This document shows positions 7,594-16,413 of a stretch of DNA of 21,475 nt, one piece after another. Made by a program: the position numbers and the translations under genes. The DNA comes from Pseudomonadota bacterium (GTDB lineage: Bacteria > Pseudomonadota > Gammaproteobacteria > Burkholderiales > Burkholderiaceae). The notes under the pieces are model-generated. The model was not told the DNA's origin and did not search any database. It saw only the letters and a list, made by a program, of their open reading frames with translations. Positions within the stretch are counted from its first letter, which is position 1; each line of letters starts with the position of its first letter. The stretch spans positions 1 through 21,475 of the forward strand of contig JAJXUC010000055.1 in the NCBI GenBank assembly GCA_021783435.1, written 5' to 3'.

Positions 7594-8075
7594 GGTCTGG
7601 CTGAGTCTCCGGCGCCGACCTGCGCCAGCAGATTGGCCATTTCCACCGCCACCCGAGCGCATTCGCCGCCCTTGTCGATGCGCGCGAGGGCCTGCGCCTC
7701 GGTGTCCACCGTGACGATGCCGTTGGCCACCGGCAGGCTGAAGTCCAGCGCCACCTGCTGCACACCCAGGGAACTGGTGTTGCACACCAGCTCGAAGTGG
7801 TAGGTGTCGCCGCGGATGACGCAGCCCAGGGCGATGAGGGCGTCGAAATTCCCGCCATCGGCCATGGCGGCCAGCGCCTGTGGCACCTCCAGCGCGCCGG
7901 GAACGGTGATGTGGCGAACGGCATCGGGCCTGACGCCGAGTTGATGCAATTCAGCCAGGCAGGCCTCGACCATGCGGTCGGTGAGTTGGACGTTGAAGCG
8001 CGCCTGGACGATGCCGATCCGCAGATCGGCACCGTCGAGCAGGGCGGGGTTGTCGCGGTATTGGGCGTGTTGCAT
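7590..8075 (-). CDS. ribH: 6,7-dimethyl-8-ribityllumazine synthase RibH
   Basis: Lumazine synthase (161 aa) condenses the RibD pathway product with 3,4-dihydroxy-2-butanone 4-phosphate. Signatures are [11 protein letters not shown] (18-28), [13 protein letters not shown] (56-68) and [16 protein letters not shown] (82-97), with catalytic His93. An in-frame ATG exists at 8114, but it would overlap ribBX by 29 nt and add a 13-residue extension untypical of the family. The ATG at 8075, 10 nt after the ribBX stop, gives the usual length and is preferred. The stop overlaps the nusB start, so RibH and NusB are probably translationally coupled. Confidence 0.96.
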   Translation of the reverse strand: MQHAQYRDNPALLDGADLRIGIVQARFNVQLTDRMVEACLAELHQLGVRPDAVRHITVPGALEVPQALAAMADGGNFDALIALGCVIRGDTYHFELVCNTSSLGVQQVALDFSLPVANGIVTVDTEAQALARIDKGGECARVAVEMANLLAQVGAGDSARP

Positions 8076-8085
8076 GGCTGGAGGC

Positions 8086-9273
8086 TCAGAAATGCGACGG
8101 GTGTGCCGCCGCAACGTCGGGCGCTGCAGGCGCTGCGGCGGCCGCAGACGGCGTGGAGGCGGCGTGGGCGGGAGCGGGAGGAGGCTCGAAGCCTTCCACC
8201 TCCAGGCCGTATCCGGTCATGCTGGGCATCTTGCGCGGCGCGGCCAGCAGGCGCATGCGGCGCACGCCGAGGTCGCGCAGGATTTGCGCGCCAATGCCAT
8301 AGGTGCGCAAGGCGGCGGCCGCGCCGCGCGGCGGCACCGGCTGGTGCAAGGCGGCGAAATGCTGCAGCAGCCCGGCGGCGCTCTCGCCGGCGTTGAGCAG
8401 CACGGCCACGCCGGCCTCGGCCTGGCTGATGCGCGCCAGCGCCTGAGGCAAATTCCACGAATGGGTGGTGGCCTGGGCGTCGAGCAGGTCGAGCGCCGAC
8501 AGCGGCTCGTGCACCCGCACCAGCACCGCTTCGCGCGCCACGGCGGGCTTGCCATGCACCAGCGCGAGGTGCACACCGCTGCCGGCGCGGTCGCGGTAAA
8601 GCAGGGCTTGAAAGGTGCCAAACGGGGTTTGCATCGGGCGCTCATCCATGCGCTCGATCAGGCTCTCGGTGCGGCTGCGGTATTCGATCAGGTCGGCAAT
8701 GGCGCCAATCTTCAGGCCGTGCTGCGTGGCGAAACGTTCCAGATCGGGCAGGCGGGCCATGGTGCCGTCGTCGTTCATGATCTCGCAGATCACGGCCGCC
8801 GGCTCCAGGCCCGCGAGGGCGGCGAGGTCGCAACCGGCTTCGGTATGGCCGGCGCGCATCAACACGCCACCGTCTTGCGCCATCAGCGGAAACACATGGC
8901 CGGGCTGGACGATGTCGGCGGGTTTGGCGTGCGGCGCCACCGCGACACGCGTGGTGAGGGCGCGGTCGGCGGCGGAAATGCCGGTGCTCACGCCCTCCGC
9001 AGCTTCGATCGACACGGTGAACGCGGTGCCGTGCGAGGAACCGTTGTGCTGCACCATGGGCTTGAGGCCGATCTGCTCGCAGCGCGCGCGGGTGAGGGTG
9101 AGGCAGATGAGCCCGCGGGCGTGCATCGCCATGAAATTGATGGCCTCGGGCGAGACATGCTGGGCGGCGAGCACCAGATCGCCTTCGTTCTCGCGGTCTT
9201 CTTCGTCGACGAGGACAACCATGCGGCCAGCCTGCATCTCGGCGACGATTTCGGGGATGGGGGATAAAGGCAT
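8086..9273 (-). CDS. ribBA: DHBP synthase fused to a degenerate GTP cyclohydrolase II-like domain (RibBX type)
   Basis: The N-terminal half (about 1-205) is 3,4-dihydroxy-2-butanone-4-phosphate synthase. It carries the catalytic acidic loop [11 protein letters not shown] (23-33), [11 protein letters not shown], and [15 protein letters not shown] (142-156), and looks fully active on ribulose 5-phosphate. The C-terminal half (about 213-362) aligns with GTP cyclohydrolase II, but the zinc cysteines expected after VLVRVH are absent (it reads [18 protein letters not shown]). The arginine motif HRQEGRG is replaced by LNAGESAAG. The ending [19 protein letters not shown] is retained. It therefore resembles the RibBX hybrids rather than true RibBA and should not make the pyrimidine precursor itself. 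An Ala/Pro-rich tail follows residue 363. It is the first gene of its operon. Confidence 0.9.
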   Translation of the reverse strand: MPLSPIPEIVAEMQAGRMVVLVDEEDRENEGDLVLAAQHVSPEAINFMAMHARGLICLTLTRARCEQIGLKPMVQHNGSSHGTAFTVSIEAAEGVSTGISAADRALTTRVAVAPHAKPADIVQPGHVFPLMAQDGGVLMRAGHTEAGCDLAALAGLEPAAVICEIMNDDGTMARLPDLERFATQHGLKIGAIADLIEYRSRTESLIERMDERPMQTPFGTFQALLYRDRAGSGVHLALVHGKPAVAREAVLVRVHEPLSALDLLDAQATTHSWNLPQALARISQAEAGVAVLLNAGESAAGLLQHFAALHQPVPPRGAAAALRTYGIGAQILRDLGVRRMRLLAAPRKMPSMTGYGLEVEGFEPPPAPAHAASTPSAAAAAPAAPDVAAAHPSHF

Positions 9274-9313
9274 GGAAGGCGGCGCCGGGGAGGCGCGCTG
9301 AACTCAAAACGGC

Positions 9314-9319
9314 ATTGTA
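9314..9319 (-). promoter_or_regulatory. Candidate -10 element for ribBX-ribH-nusB
   Basis: TACAAT on the minus strand (9319-9314) is a close -10 match, about 40 nt before the ribBX ATG. The nearest -35-like hexamer, GTGACA, is 21 nt upstream, which is too far, so the promoter is only tentative. The leader between it and the ATG (9274-9313) is too short for an FMN riboswitch, and none of that element's conserved blocks were seen. Confidence 0.3.
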
Positions 9320-9360
9320 GGAGGCCGGTTACGGCGATGTTGTCACGACGACGCACGCGA

Positions 9361-9429
9361 AGCCGGCAGCCGGCCGGCATGGCAACGAACCCCCGCCGGG
9401 GCGCATGCCATGCCGGCCGGCTGCCGGCT
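9361..9429. repeat. Perfect 24-bp inverted repeat (large hairpin) at the tamB 3' end
   Basis: The arms at 9361-9384 and 9406-9429 are exact reverse complements over 24 bp, separated by 21 nt. The spacer contains a smaller hairpin CCCC-GCC-GGGG (9391-9401). On the tamB strand the structure begins with the A of the TGA stop codon. It could end tamAB transcription or protect its 3' end, but no run of U follows, so it is not a standard intrinsic terminator. The arms are built from repeated GCCGGC/CCGGC units. It separates tamAB from the ribBX operon. Confidence 0.85.
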
Positions 9430-12400
9430 CAATCGAAACGGAAGGTGTAGAACAGATCCAGCGCACTGTCGGCGCCGGACTGCAGACGCAGGTAGAAGCG
9501 GCGTGTGAAGTCGTAGCGGATGTTGAACAGGCTGCCGGTCGTGCCCAGGCCGCGCTCGACACTGACGGAGAGCTTGGAGGTGATGCGTTTGCCCAGCGTG
9601 ACGATGCTGTTTTGCAGCCCGCCCTGGCCGCTGAGCGAAAGCTGGTCCAGCCCGAGCGCGCTGGCGACGCGGCTGGTGACCGGGGCGCCCTGCCCCGAGG
9701 CCAGCAAGGCGCCGGCAGCGGTTTGCAACAAGGCCAGATTGTTGGGACTGGCACTGGTGAGATCCTGCCCCAGCACCAGCCAGGACAGGATTTCGCTGTC
9801 GGGCATGACTGGCGTGGAGGTCAGCGTGACGATGGGCGCGCGCAGGGTGCCCGTCACCTGCACCCCCACCTGCACCGGCAGACCGTCGCGCTGGGCACTG
9901 AAATTCAGCCCGGGGCTGTCGATCGGGCCGGAGAAATTCACCGCTCCGCCCCTCACCAGGGTGAGGGTCTGGCCGTAGGCGCTGTAAGTGCCTTTGCGCA
10001 CTTCAATGCTGCCGAATGCGGCCAGCGGCCTGCCGGGAGCGGCCCGCAAGGTGAGCTGGCCGCCGAGCTTGGCGTCCAGGCCGTAGCCGGTGACATGCAC
10101 GTCGCGCCCGAGATCGACCTCGACCACGGCCGCGATGCCGTAGCCGGCCGTGGGCGACGACGCGGGCGCCAGCACCGGCCGGCCCTCGACCACCACGTCG
10201 CCGGCCAGCTTGGGCGCACTGCCGCGGGGCAACTCGAAGTCGGCGCTGTCCACGCTCAGTTTGCTGTTCAGCTCCACGCTGTGGCCTTGCAGCGTGAGCG
10301 TGCCGCTGCCGCTGACCACCGCCTGGCGGTCGGGCCGGTTGAGCACCTGCAGTTGCTGCGCGCTGAACTGAAGGCTGGCCTGCGGCTTGGCATTGGCGAA
10401 GCTGGCACTGCCGCTGGCCGTGAGCTTGCCCTGCCCGCCCTGCATGCTGAAGCGGGTGAGCTCAAGCGTGTCGCCGCTGAAGCCGGCGTCGAGCACACCG
10501 CCTTGCAGGTTCAGCCCTTCGGCGGGGAGGGTCACGGCCAGGGCGCGGCCGGTGAGCGCACCACGCAGTTCGGGTTTGGCCACGCTGCCGGCGGCCTTCA
10601 TGTCCAGCAGCAGCTTGCCGCCGAGCTTGGCGGTGGGGCCGAGCAAGGGCGCGGCCCAGGCGATGCTCGGCAGGTCGGCGTGCAGACTGCCGGCCAGCGG
10701 CGCTGCCGCGTCAACGCCCCAGGCCCGGCCATGCTTGCTCACCTGGGTCTGCACCTCGGCATGCACGCTGCCGAACAGGCCGCCGGTGGCGTCGAACCGG
10801 GCGGACAGGGCATCGTCTTTCGCTTGCAGTTGCAGCCGCAGTTGCGACAGGCCCAGGCTCAAGCGCGGGTTGGTGGGCAGGTTCACATCGCCCGCGCTGC
10901 GTGCCACGACGACGTGACCCGACAGGGTGTTGGCCGCATGCAGCGACCAATCGGCGTCGAACCGCAGGGTGGACTGCACGCCATGCAGGTCGGCGCCGAA
11001 CAGAGCGAGCCAGTAGGTCGGGTCCACGCCCTGCGCGCTGCCCGTGGTGTCGAGTTGACCGGCGTTCCACGCGGCGCTGGCGAGGTCGAGCGAGCCGCCG
11101 GCGCTGCGCAACCTGGCGTGCTGCAATTCCAGGTGATTTTTCGCCAGAAGCAATGGCGCCGGGGCCAGCAAGTCCACGGCGTAGCGCCCGCGGTTGCTGA
11201 ACTGCTCGATGCTCCCCTGCCAGCCCTGCGCGGCGGTGTAGCCGCCGGCCAACGCGGCGCTCAAGTCGAGGTCGGCATTGCGCAGGCGCAGCGCGATGCG
11301 CTGCGCGTCCAGCCGGCCCGCCGCATCCACCTCGGCCCGCTGCAGCGTGAACGTGCCGGCAGTGATGCCGCTGCCCTTGAGGTGCAGCTTGAGCTGGCCT
11401 TGCGCTCCGGCTTGCAATTGGCCGCTGGCGTCCAACGACTGCACCTGAATCTTGCCCGGGGCGGTCAGTTGGCTGACACGCAAATTGAACTGGCCCGACG
11501 GGGCGGCGGGCGTGCCGGCGAGCGTGCCGCTGGCCTGCGCCAGGCCGGCGAAAGCCGGGTCGATCTGGGCCAGCGCAGGCGCGTCCAGCGTCCAGTGCAG
11601 CAGGTCGCCGGCGCGGCCGAAATCACCACGCGCCTTGAGGCTGTTGCTGCCGAGCTTGAGGTCGGCCTGGAGGCCGCGCACCCCCGTCGGTGACACCTGG
11701 CCACGCGCCGACCCGTCGAACACATGGCCGCGCCAGCGGCTGGGTTGCACCTGCAAATCCACCTGCGCGCTGCGTGTGGCGGCGTCGCCCCGGGCTTGCA
11801 GTTTGAGGTTGAGGTCGGCAGCGGGGTAGGAAGCGGATGCGGCACCGGCTGCGGCGCGGAAGCGGCTGGGATCGAAATGCTCGAGCACCACATGCATGGC
11901 GAAGCGTTGCGGCGCGCGCAAGTCCAGCGAACCGCTGGCGTTCAGCCGCCCGCCCTGGGCTTGCAGAACGGCGTGGGCGATGTCGATGTGCTCGCCACGC
12001 CGGCTCGCACGCAGCTCGGCCAACCAGCCGGGCTGGGTCAACCACGCCTGCAAGGTCTGCTGCTGCAGATTGCCGTGCAAGTGCAGCGGGCCGCTCAGGC
12101 GCGTGGCGAGCAAGGCAGAGTCGAGGGCATGCATGTCGATCTGGCCGGCTTGCAGGTCGAGGCGGAAATGGCCTGGGGCGGCGGCATCGGTGGCGTGACC
12201 ATCCACCCGAGCAGCGGCGGTCGCGGCCATGGGCTGCGTGTCTGGCCGACTTGCGGGCAGGAGGGCAGGCGCAGCGGCAACCTGGCCGGGCGCTGACGCC
12301 CGCTTGGCCGTGGTGTAGCTGGCGCTGCCGGACAGGGTTCCGCCACCCGGCAGGCGGGCCAAGATCTGCTGGACCTGCACCCGCCCTGGCTGCACGTCCA

Positions 12401-13427
12401 GGACCGCCTGCAAGCCCAGCAGGGGTAGGCGCTTGGTGTTGATCGCGCCAGGGCGTGCGTTGCTCAACGTCAGGCTGCCGCGCAAGTGCTGCGCGCTGGA
12501 AGGCTGCAGGTCGAGTTGCAGGTCGAGCAGGGCCATGGGCAGTTTCAGATCGATGCGCGCCGGGTCCATGTTTTGGGCGTCGATCGTCGCGCTGCGCAGC
12601 GGCAGCGCGGCAAACGGCGCCAGCGCGGCGTCGAAACGGGCGTGGGTCTGCAAGGCGTTGACCATGCCCTGCAGGCGCAAGGCTTGCAGGCTGCCGGAGG
12701 GTCGCACGTCAAGCTGCACCGACGATGGAGCCCGCGCGCCCCGCAGGTGCAGCGTGGCCTGCAATCTGCCCTGCACGGCAAACGGTCGCGCCACGCCCAG
12801 CGTCAACCGCGCCCGGCCCTGGCCCCAGGGCGTGCTGGCTTCGGCATGAAGCTGCACCTGCCCCGCCCCGGTCCGCAGGCTGGCGTCGAATCGGCCCAGG
12901 GGCTTGCGCGCGCCGGGCGGTCCCAGGCGCAGGGCTCCGATATGCAGCCGCGCCACGCGCAACTCCAGTGGCAGTGCCAGGCTTTGCGGCAGCTTGGGCG
13001 GGCCGCTGCGTGGGCCGGGAGGAAGGTTCAAGTCGAGCGTGCTGACCGACAAGAGCCGCACATCCACCAACCTGGGCTGGTGCAACAGGGCGCGAGGGTT
13101 CCAGCGCAGGTGCAGGTCGCGCGCATGCACGTCCACCCGAGGGCTTTGCAGTTGCAGCCGCTCGATGCGCAAATCGCCCCAGACGTCGCCGCGTATGCCT
13201 TGCAGTTCCAGATGGACGGCGCCGAACTGCAAGGGCTGGCTGCTGAGCCAGCGCAGGCCCGAGCCGGTGCCCAGCCAGGCGAGCGCCGCCAACAGCAGCA
13301 CGATGAGCAGCAGCACCACCACCAGGCTGCGCCAAGTCCAGGTCCACAGCCTGCGCCAGACGCTGCGCCGGCGTGACGCAGGAGCCTCGGGCGCGGCGGC
13401 TGGGTTTGGATCCGGCGTCAGAGCCAT
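9429..13427 (-). CDS. tamB: Translocation and assembly module inner-membrane protein TamB
   Basis: This 1332-aa protein is TamB (DUF490/AsmA-like superfamily). It spans the periplasm and works with TamA in outer-membrane protein insertion and, in current models, lipid transport to the outer membrane. Residues 1-33 are a basic cytoplasmic head and residues about 34-53 form a single transmembrane anchor (SLVVVLLLIVLLLAALAWLG). The long middle part is a monotonous beta-rich repeat of L-x-L/G-x-L segments, as expected for the hydrophobic-groove taco fold. The C-terminal DUF490 region has PVQVGVQVTGTLRAPIVTL, SWLVLGQDL and the closing NIRYDFTRRFYLRLQSG...YTFRFD. Its ATG is 1 nt after the tamA stop, so the two are co-translated. 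Length is in the family range. Confidence 0.95.
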   Translation of the reverse strand: MALTPDPNPAAAPEAPASRRRSVWRRLWTWTWRSLVVVLLLIVLLLAALAWLGTGSGLRWLSSQPLQFGAVHLELQGIRGDVWGDLRIERLQLQSPRVDVHARDLHLRWNPRALLHQPRLVDVRLLSVSTLDLNLPPGPRSGPPKLPQSLALPLELRVARLHIGALRLGPPGARKPLGRFDASLRTGAGQVQLHAEASTPWGQGRARLTLGVARPFAVQGRLQATLHLRGARAPSSVQLDVRPSGSLQALRLQGMVNALQTHARFDAALAPFAALPLRSATIDAQNMDPARIDLKLPMALLDLQLDLQPSSAQHLRGSLTLSNARPGAINTKRLPLLGLQAVLDVQPGRVQVQQILARLPGGGTLSGSASYTTAKRASAPGQVAAAPALLPASRPDTQPMAATAAARVDGHATDAAAPGHFRLDLQAGQIDMHALDSALLATRLSGPLHLHGNLQQQTLQAWLTQPGWLAELRASRRGEHIDIAHAVLQAQGGRLNASGSLDLRAPQRFAMHVVLEHFDPSRFRAAAGAASASYPAADLNLKLQARGDAATRSAQVDLQVQPSRWRGHVFDGSARGQVSPTGVRGLQADLKLGSNSLKARGDFGRAGDLLHWTLDAPALAQIDPAFAGLAQASGTLAGTPAAPSGQFNLRVSQLTAPGKIQVQSLDASGQLQAGAQGQLKLHLKGSGITAGTFTLQRAEVDAAGRLDAQRIALRLRNADLDLSAALAGGYTAAQGWQGSIEQFSNRGRYAVDLLAPAPLLLAKNHLELQHARLRSAGGSLDLASAAWNAGQLDTTGSAQGVDPTYWLALFGADLHGVQSTLRFDADWSLHAANTLSGHVVVARSAGDVNLPTNPRLSLGLSQLRLQLQAKDDALSARFDATGGLFGSVHAEVQTQVSKHGRAWGVDAAAPLAGSLHADLPSIAWAAPLLGPTAKLGGKLLLDMKAAGSVAKPELRGALTGRALAVTLPAEGLNLQGGVLDAGFSGDTLELTRFSMQGGQGKLTASGSASFANAKPQASLQFSAQQLQVLNRPDRQAVVSGSGTLTLQGHSVELNSKLSVDSADFELPRGSAPKLAGDVVVEGRPVLAPASSPTAGYGIAAVVEVDLGRDVHVTGYGLDAKLGGQLTLRAAPGRPLAAFGSIEVRKGTYSAYGQTLTLVRGGAVNFSGPIDSPGLNFSAQRDGLPVQVGVQVTGTLRAPIVTLTSTPVMPDSEILSWLVLGQDLTSASPNNLALLQTAAGALLASGQGAPVTSRVASALGLDQLSLSGQGGLQNSIVTLGKRITSKLSVSVERGLGTTGSLFNIRYDFTRRFYLRLQSGADSALDLFYTFRFD

Positions 13428-13428
13428 C

Positions 13429-15273
13429 TCAGAAACTCACCCCGGCGTTGAACTGCAGGCGGTAGGACTGGATGGCCTGACCATAGGCCAGGTCGATGCT
13501 GATGATGCCGGCCGGGCTGCGCCAGCGCGCGCCGATGCCGTAGCCGGCCACGGTCTTCAAGGCGCCGAAGCTGTTGGCCGCGTCGCCCCGGTCGTAGAAC
13601 ACCGAGGCACCCCATTGCGGCGTGAGCCAGTGCACCGCCTCGGCACTGGCGGTGAGCAGGGCGCGGCCGCCGACGATGGCTCCGCCCTCGGTCACACCCA
13701 GGCTCTGGTAGGCATAGCCGCGCACCGAGCCGATGCCGCCGGCGCGAAACAATTCCTGCTGCGGAATCCCGTTGGCCGACGGGCTGAACACGCTGCCCAC
13801 CTCGCCCCGCAGGATGAGCTGGTTGCGGCTACCCAGCGGGATGTACTGCACCCCGCGAAGCACCAGGCGAATGAAGTTCTGATCCGACAGGAGGGCCTTG
13901 CTGCCGGCGCCGATCTGGGCGTTGACCAGGCTGCCGCTGCTGGGGTCGATCGGATTGTCCAGGCGACGCCGCGTCCAGGAATAGTTGGGCATGAGCGCCT
14001 GGGCGGTGGTGCTGCCGTAGCCGAGCACGTCCTGCCGCTCGGTGATGTACTGCAGCGACAGCACCGTCTCGATCGGCCCGTCCAGGCGCTGGCGCTGGCC
14101 GCCGAGAATCAGGCTGCGGGTGGTCAGGCCCTGGATGTTGGCATGCTGCACATCGGCGCTCAGGCTGTAGCGCGAACCGTTTGCCGCCCGCGGAAAAGCC
14201 AGGCCCGCGCCCAAGGACTGCAGCAGGGTTTCCAGCTTCAGTGCGCTGGTGAAACGCCAGGCACGACCGAGGATGTTGAGGTTCTCGTAGTCCACCTGGG
14301 TGCGCGCCCCGGTGTTGCTGCTGTAACCCACCCCCAGTCCCAGTTTTTGCGGTTTGTATTCGACCACCCGCACCTGCACGGGCAGCATGGTGCCTTGCGC
14401 CTCGGTCAGCGGCGCCGCCACCGTGGCCGTGCGGAAATAGCGGCTGCCCTGCAGCAGTTGCTGGTACTCCAGCAGCTTGGCCTGCGTATAAGGCTGGCCC
14501 GGCTGGAAAGGAGCCAGGCGCTGCACGATGCTTGCGGGGTAGAGCTTCAGGCCTTCGACCTGCACCGGGCCGAAGCTGTAGCCGGGTCCGGTGTCGAGCA
14601 CGAGACGCAGCGCCGCGCTGTGCCGCTTCGGGTCCACCCGCGCCTGGCTTTGCGCGATGTGCGCCGCCGGGTAGCGCCGTGTCAGCAGGCCGAGCAAGGC
14701 ATTGCTCTTGGCGGTTTCCCAGGCAGCGCTGCGAAACACCTGTCCGTCGGCCAGCGACCAGTCGTGGCGCAGTCTGGCGGCCAGCGACGCATCGGGCTGG
14801 CCGTCGGGGCCGTTCACCTGCAAGTCCAGCCCGGTTACGCGTGTGGCCTCGCCGGGCTGAACCTGAATCGTCACCACGACCGGTTTGGCCACGGTCTCCA
14901 GGCCAACTTGGACTCGCGGTGAGAAATAGCCCTCGGCGGCGAGCAGATCGGCCACCTGCTTCGGCACTTGATCGATCAAGGCGTGCAGTTGCTCCGGCGT
15001 GATGTCTTCAAACACGCGCCAACGCTCGATGTCGAGATCCTGCTTCAGCAAAGCTTGCCATGCGTGCGGAGCATCGATGCGAACGTCGTACCGTGCGGCT
15101 GTGGCCGGCGCAGATGCGGATGCTGCTGGCTGGGCTGAACCTGCCGCGATCGCCAGATGCGGCTGCAGCCCGCCCGCCAGCGCCAGCGCCAGCAGCAGGG
15201 TCAACCGGTAAAGCGGCCACACCCGTGCGGGTGGACTGACAGGCAGAGTTGGCGCGGCGTGCTCGCAGGGCAT
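13429..15273 (-). CDS. tamA: Outer-membrane Omp85-family protein TamA
   Basis: TamA (614 aa) is the outer-membrane partner of TamB. A signal peptide lies in residues about 20-44 (LTLLLALALAGG, then AIAA). POTRA domains occupy about 60-305 (for example ITPEQLHALIDQVPKQVADLLAAEGYF across 91-117, and GPVQVEGLKLYPASIV). The beta-barrel follows from about 310 (KLGLGVGYSSNTG), with the conserved lid-loop motif VRGY (517-520) in GGIGSVRGYAYQSLG, then YGIGARWRSPAGIISIDLAYG and a C-terminal Phe. All features of an Omp85 member are present. The N-terminus has an unusual 20-residue polar stretch before the hydrophobic core; a later start is possible (no Met is available between 2 and 60 in frame), so 15273 is kept. 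Confidence 0.94.
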   Translation of the reverse strand: MPCEHAAPTLPVSPPARVWPLYRLTLLLALALAGGLQPHLAIAAGSAQPAASASAPATAARYDVRIDAPHAWQALLKQDLDIERWRVFEDITPEQLHALIDQVPKQVADLLAAEGYFSPRVQVGLETVAKPVVVTIQVQPGEATRVTGLDLQVNGPDGQPDASLAARLRHDWSLADGQVFRSAAWETAKSNALLGLLTRRYPAAHIAQSQARVDPKRHSAALRLVLDTGPGYSFGPVQVEGLKLYPASIVQRLAPFQPGQPYTQAKLLEYQQLLQGSRYFRTATVAAPLTEAQGTMLPVQVRVVEYKPQKLGLGVGYSSNTGARTQVDYENLNILGRAWRFTSALKLETLLQSLGAGLAFPRAANGSRYSLSADVQHANIQGLTTRSLILGGQRQRLDGPIETVLSLQYITERQDVLGYGSTTAQALMPNYSWTRRRLDNPIDPSSGSLVNAQIGAGSKALLSDQNFIRLVLRGVQYIPLGSRNQLILRGEVGSVFSPSANGIPQQELFRAGGIGSVRGYAYQSLGVTEGGAIVGGRALLTASAEAVHWLTPQWGASVFYDRGDAANSFGALKTVAGYGIGARWRSPAGIISIDLAYGQAIQSYRLQFNAGVSF

Positions 15274-15396
15274 GGGTGAGTTGGTGCTGCGCGCGCACGC
15301 AGCAAAGGCAATTCCGGTGTCAAAAGCATCGGGGTGATCGTCGAATCGATCCCGACAAATTCGCGATTATGGCCGCAGCGTCAATTCGGCGGGTCA

Positions 15397-15421
15397 CACG
15401 GGTCACCCCCCGGCGCCCGTG
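15397..15421. terminator. GC-rich hairpin downstream of the JmjC-like gene
   Basis: CACGGG (15397-15402) and CCCGTG (15416-15421) form a 6-bp stem with a 13-nt loop, about 20 nt after the stop of the upstream minus-strand gene. No U-run follows on the minus strand, so termination is only a possibility. The same stretch holds a direct repeat of CGGGTCAC (15390-15397 and 15399-15406). The rest of the gap to tamA shows nothing else I can name. Confidence 0.25.
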
Positions 15422-15440
15422 AGCAAGCGTGACGCAGATC

Positions 15441-16400
15441 TCAGTTCGGCCGGGGAACGCTAGAGTCGATGCCGCGCAGGCGACGCACTCTCGCGTGTGA
15501 CCGCCGCGCAAGGTCCATGACCCCCGCCTTGGCTGCGTCCACCAAGGGATGCTGACCCACATCGCCAGGCCGCAAACCCAATTGCCGCAGCTTGTGGTTG
15601 AGCTGGTGGGCGAGAGTCTGCTGGTCGGACCAGCGGGTGCGGAAGGTCAAGGCCAGGGAAATCGAAAGTTCAGGCCCGGTATGCACCCTGTGTGGCGCGA
15701 TGAACGGGTGATGGATGCCCATGGCGGGGGTGAGCTCGAAACGCATGGCCTTGGGCTCGAGCTCGGGCAACCACTGCGGCCTGCGCCCGGCGTAGGCCAG
15801 GATCTGATCCTTCTGCGCCGCGCTCATGACGCTGGGGTCGGCCTGATTCCACAGATACGCTGTTTTGCTGCCGCGCACCTGCATCAGGAAGTTCATCTCG
15901 CGGTCCATGTGGTAGGGCGTGATGGAGCCCTGGGCCGAAATGAACACATAGGTGGAGAACCAGGTGATACCGGGATCCAAGTGCCGCGTGGCAACGGCAA
16001 ACTCGGTCAGGAGTTGTTCCAAGAAGGGACGGTAGGCTGGGTCTCGTTCGGGGTTGTAGATGCAGACGTAGGCGCGCCGGGCTTCGAGATTGTCGAGCGC
16101 GTCGTCCAGCGTCAAGCCTTCTCGGTAGCGCTGACTGTAGGACATGTCGAAGTCGGCATCGGGCGCAATCTCGCCGAAGCGGAACCGCACCTCGCGAGGT
16201 GGCATGCGTCGGCACAAAGCCTTGAGTTCTGGCCATTGCATCAGCGGGTGTTCGGTCAACCGATGTTGCATGGCAAATGGCAAGCGGTTGTAGAACTGGC
16301 GCATCGCCTCCGGCTCAAGCTGCAGCCAGCGCTCGGCCGATGCTCGGCCGCGCGCCAGCAAATCCATGTACTCGTCACTGGTGATGTTTCGTCCCAGCAT
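15441..16400 (-). CDS. Cupin-like / JmjC-type Fe(II) oxygenase family protein
   Basis: This 319-aa protein fits the cupin-like (JmjC-related) family of probable Fe(II)/2-oxoglutarate-dependent oxygenases. The metal triad can be read as H164 and D166 in TPYHMDREMNFL, plus H237 in PHRVHTG (H240 is an alternative). K179 in GSKTAYLW is placed to bind the 2-oxoglutarate carboxylate. The strand after it, ELSISLALTFRT, is typical of the fold. The N-terminal 140 residues are helical and probably give substrate specificity. A strong ribosome site (GAGGCGAGGA) precedes the ATG at 16400. It has no signal peptide and should be cytosolic. The substrate is unknown. It sits between ribE and tamA on the same strand, and the gaps (133 and 167 nt) do not prove an operon. 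Confidence 0.78.
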   Translation of the reverse strand: MLGRNITSDEYMDLLARGRASAERWLQLEPEAMRQFYNRLPFAMQHRLTEHPLMQWPELKALCRRMPPREVRFRFGEIAPDADFDMSYSQRYREGLTLDDALDNLEARRAYVCIYNPERDPAYRPFLEQLLTEFAVATRHLDPGITWFSTYVFISAQGSITPYHMDREMNFLMQVRGSKTAYLWNQADPSVMSAAQKDQILAYAGRRPQWLPELEPKAMRFELTPAMGIHHPFIAPHRVHTGPELSISLALTFRTRWSDQQTLAHQLNHKLRQLGLRPGDVGQHPLVDAAKAGVMDLARRSHARVRRLRGIDSSVPRPN

Positions 16401-16413
16401 TCCTCGCCTCAGC

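Noticed and set aside
9274..9360. FMN riboswitch before ribBX
   Set aside because: The leader is short and the conserved riboswitch blocks are absent on reading both strands.
9405..11693. A 762-codon open frame on the plus strand, antisense to tamB
   Set aside because: It is rich in Gly, Ala, Gln, Arg and Val without domain features and mirrors the G/C-rich third positions of tamB, the usual shadow in high-GC DNA.
12904..14922. A 672-codon plus-strand open frame antisense to tamA and the tamB start
   Set aside because: Same shadow pattern. The opposite strand has complete, recognisable TamA with signal peptide and barrel.
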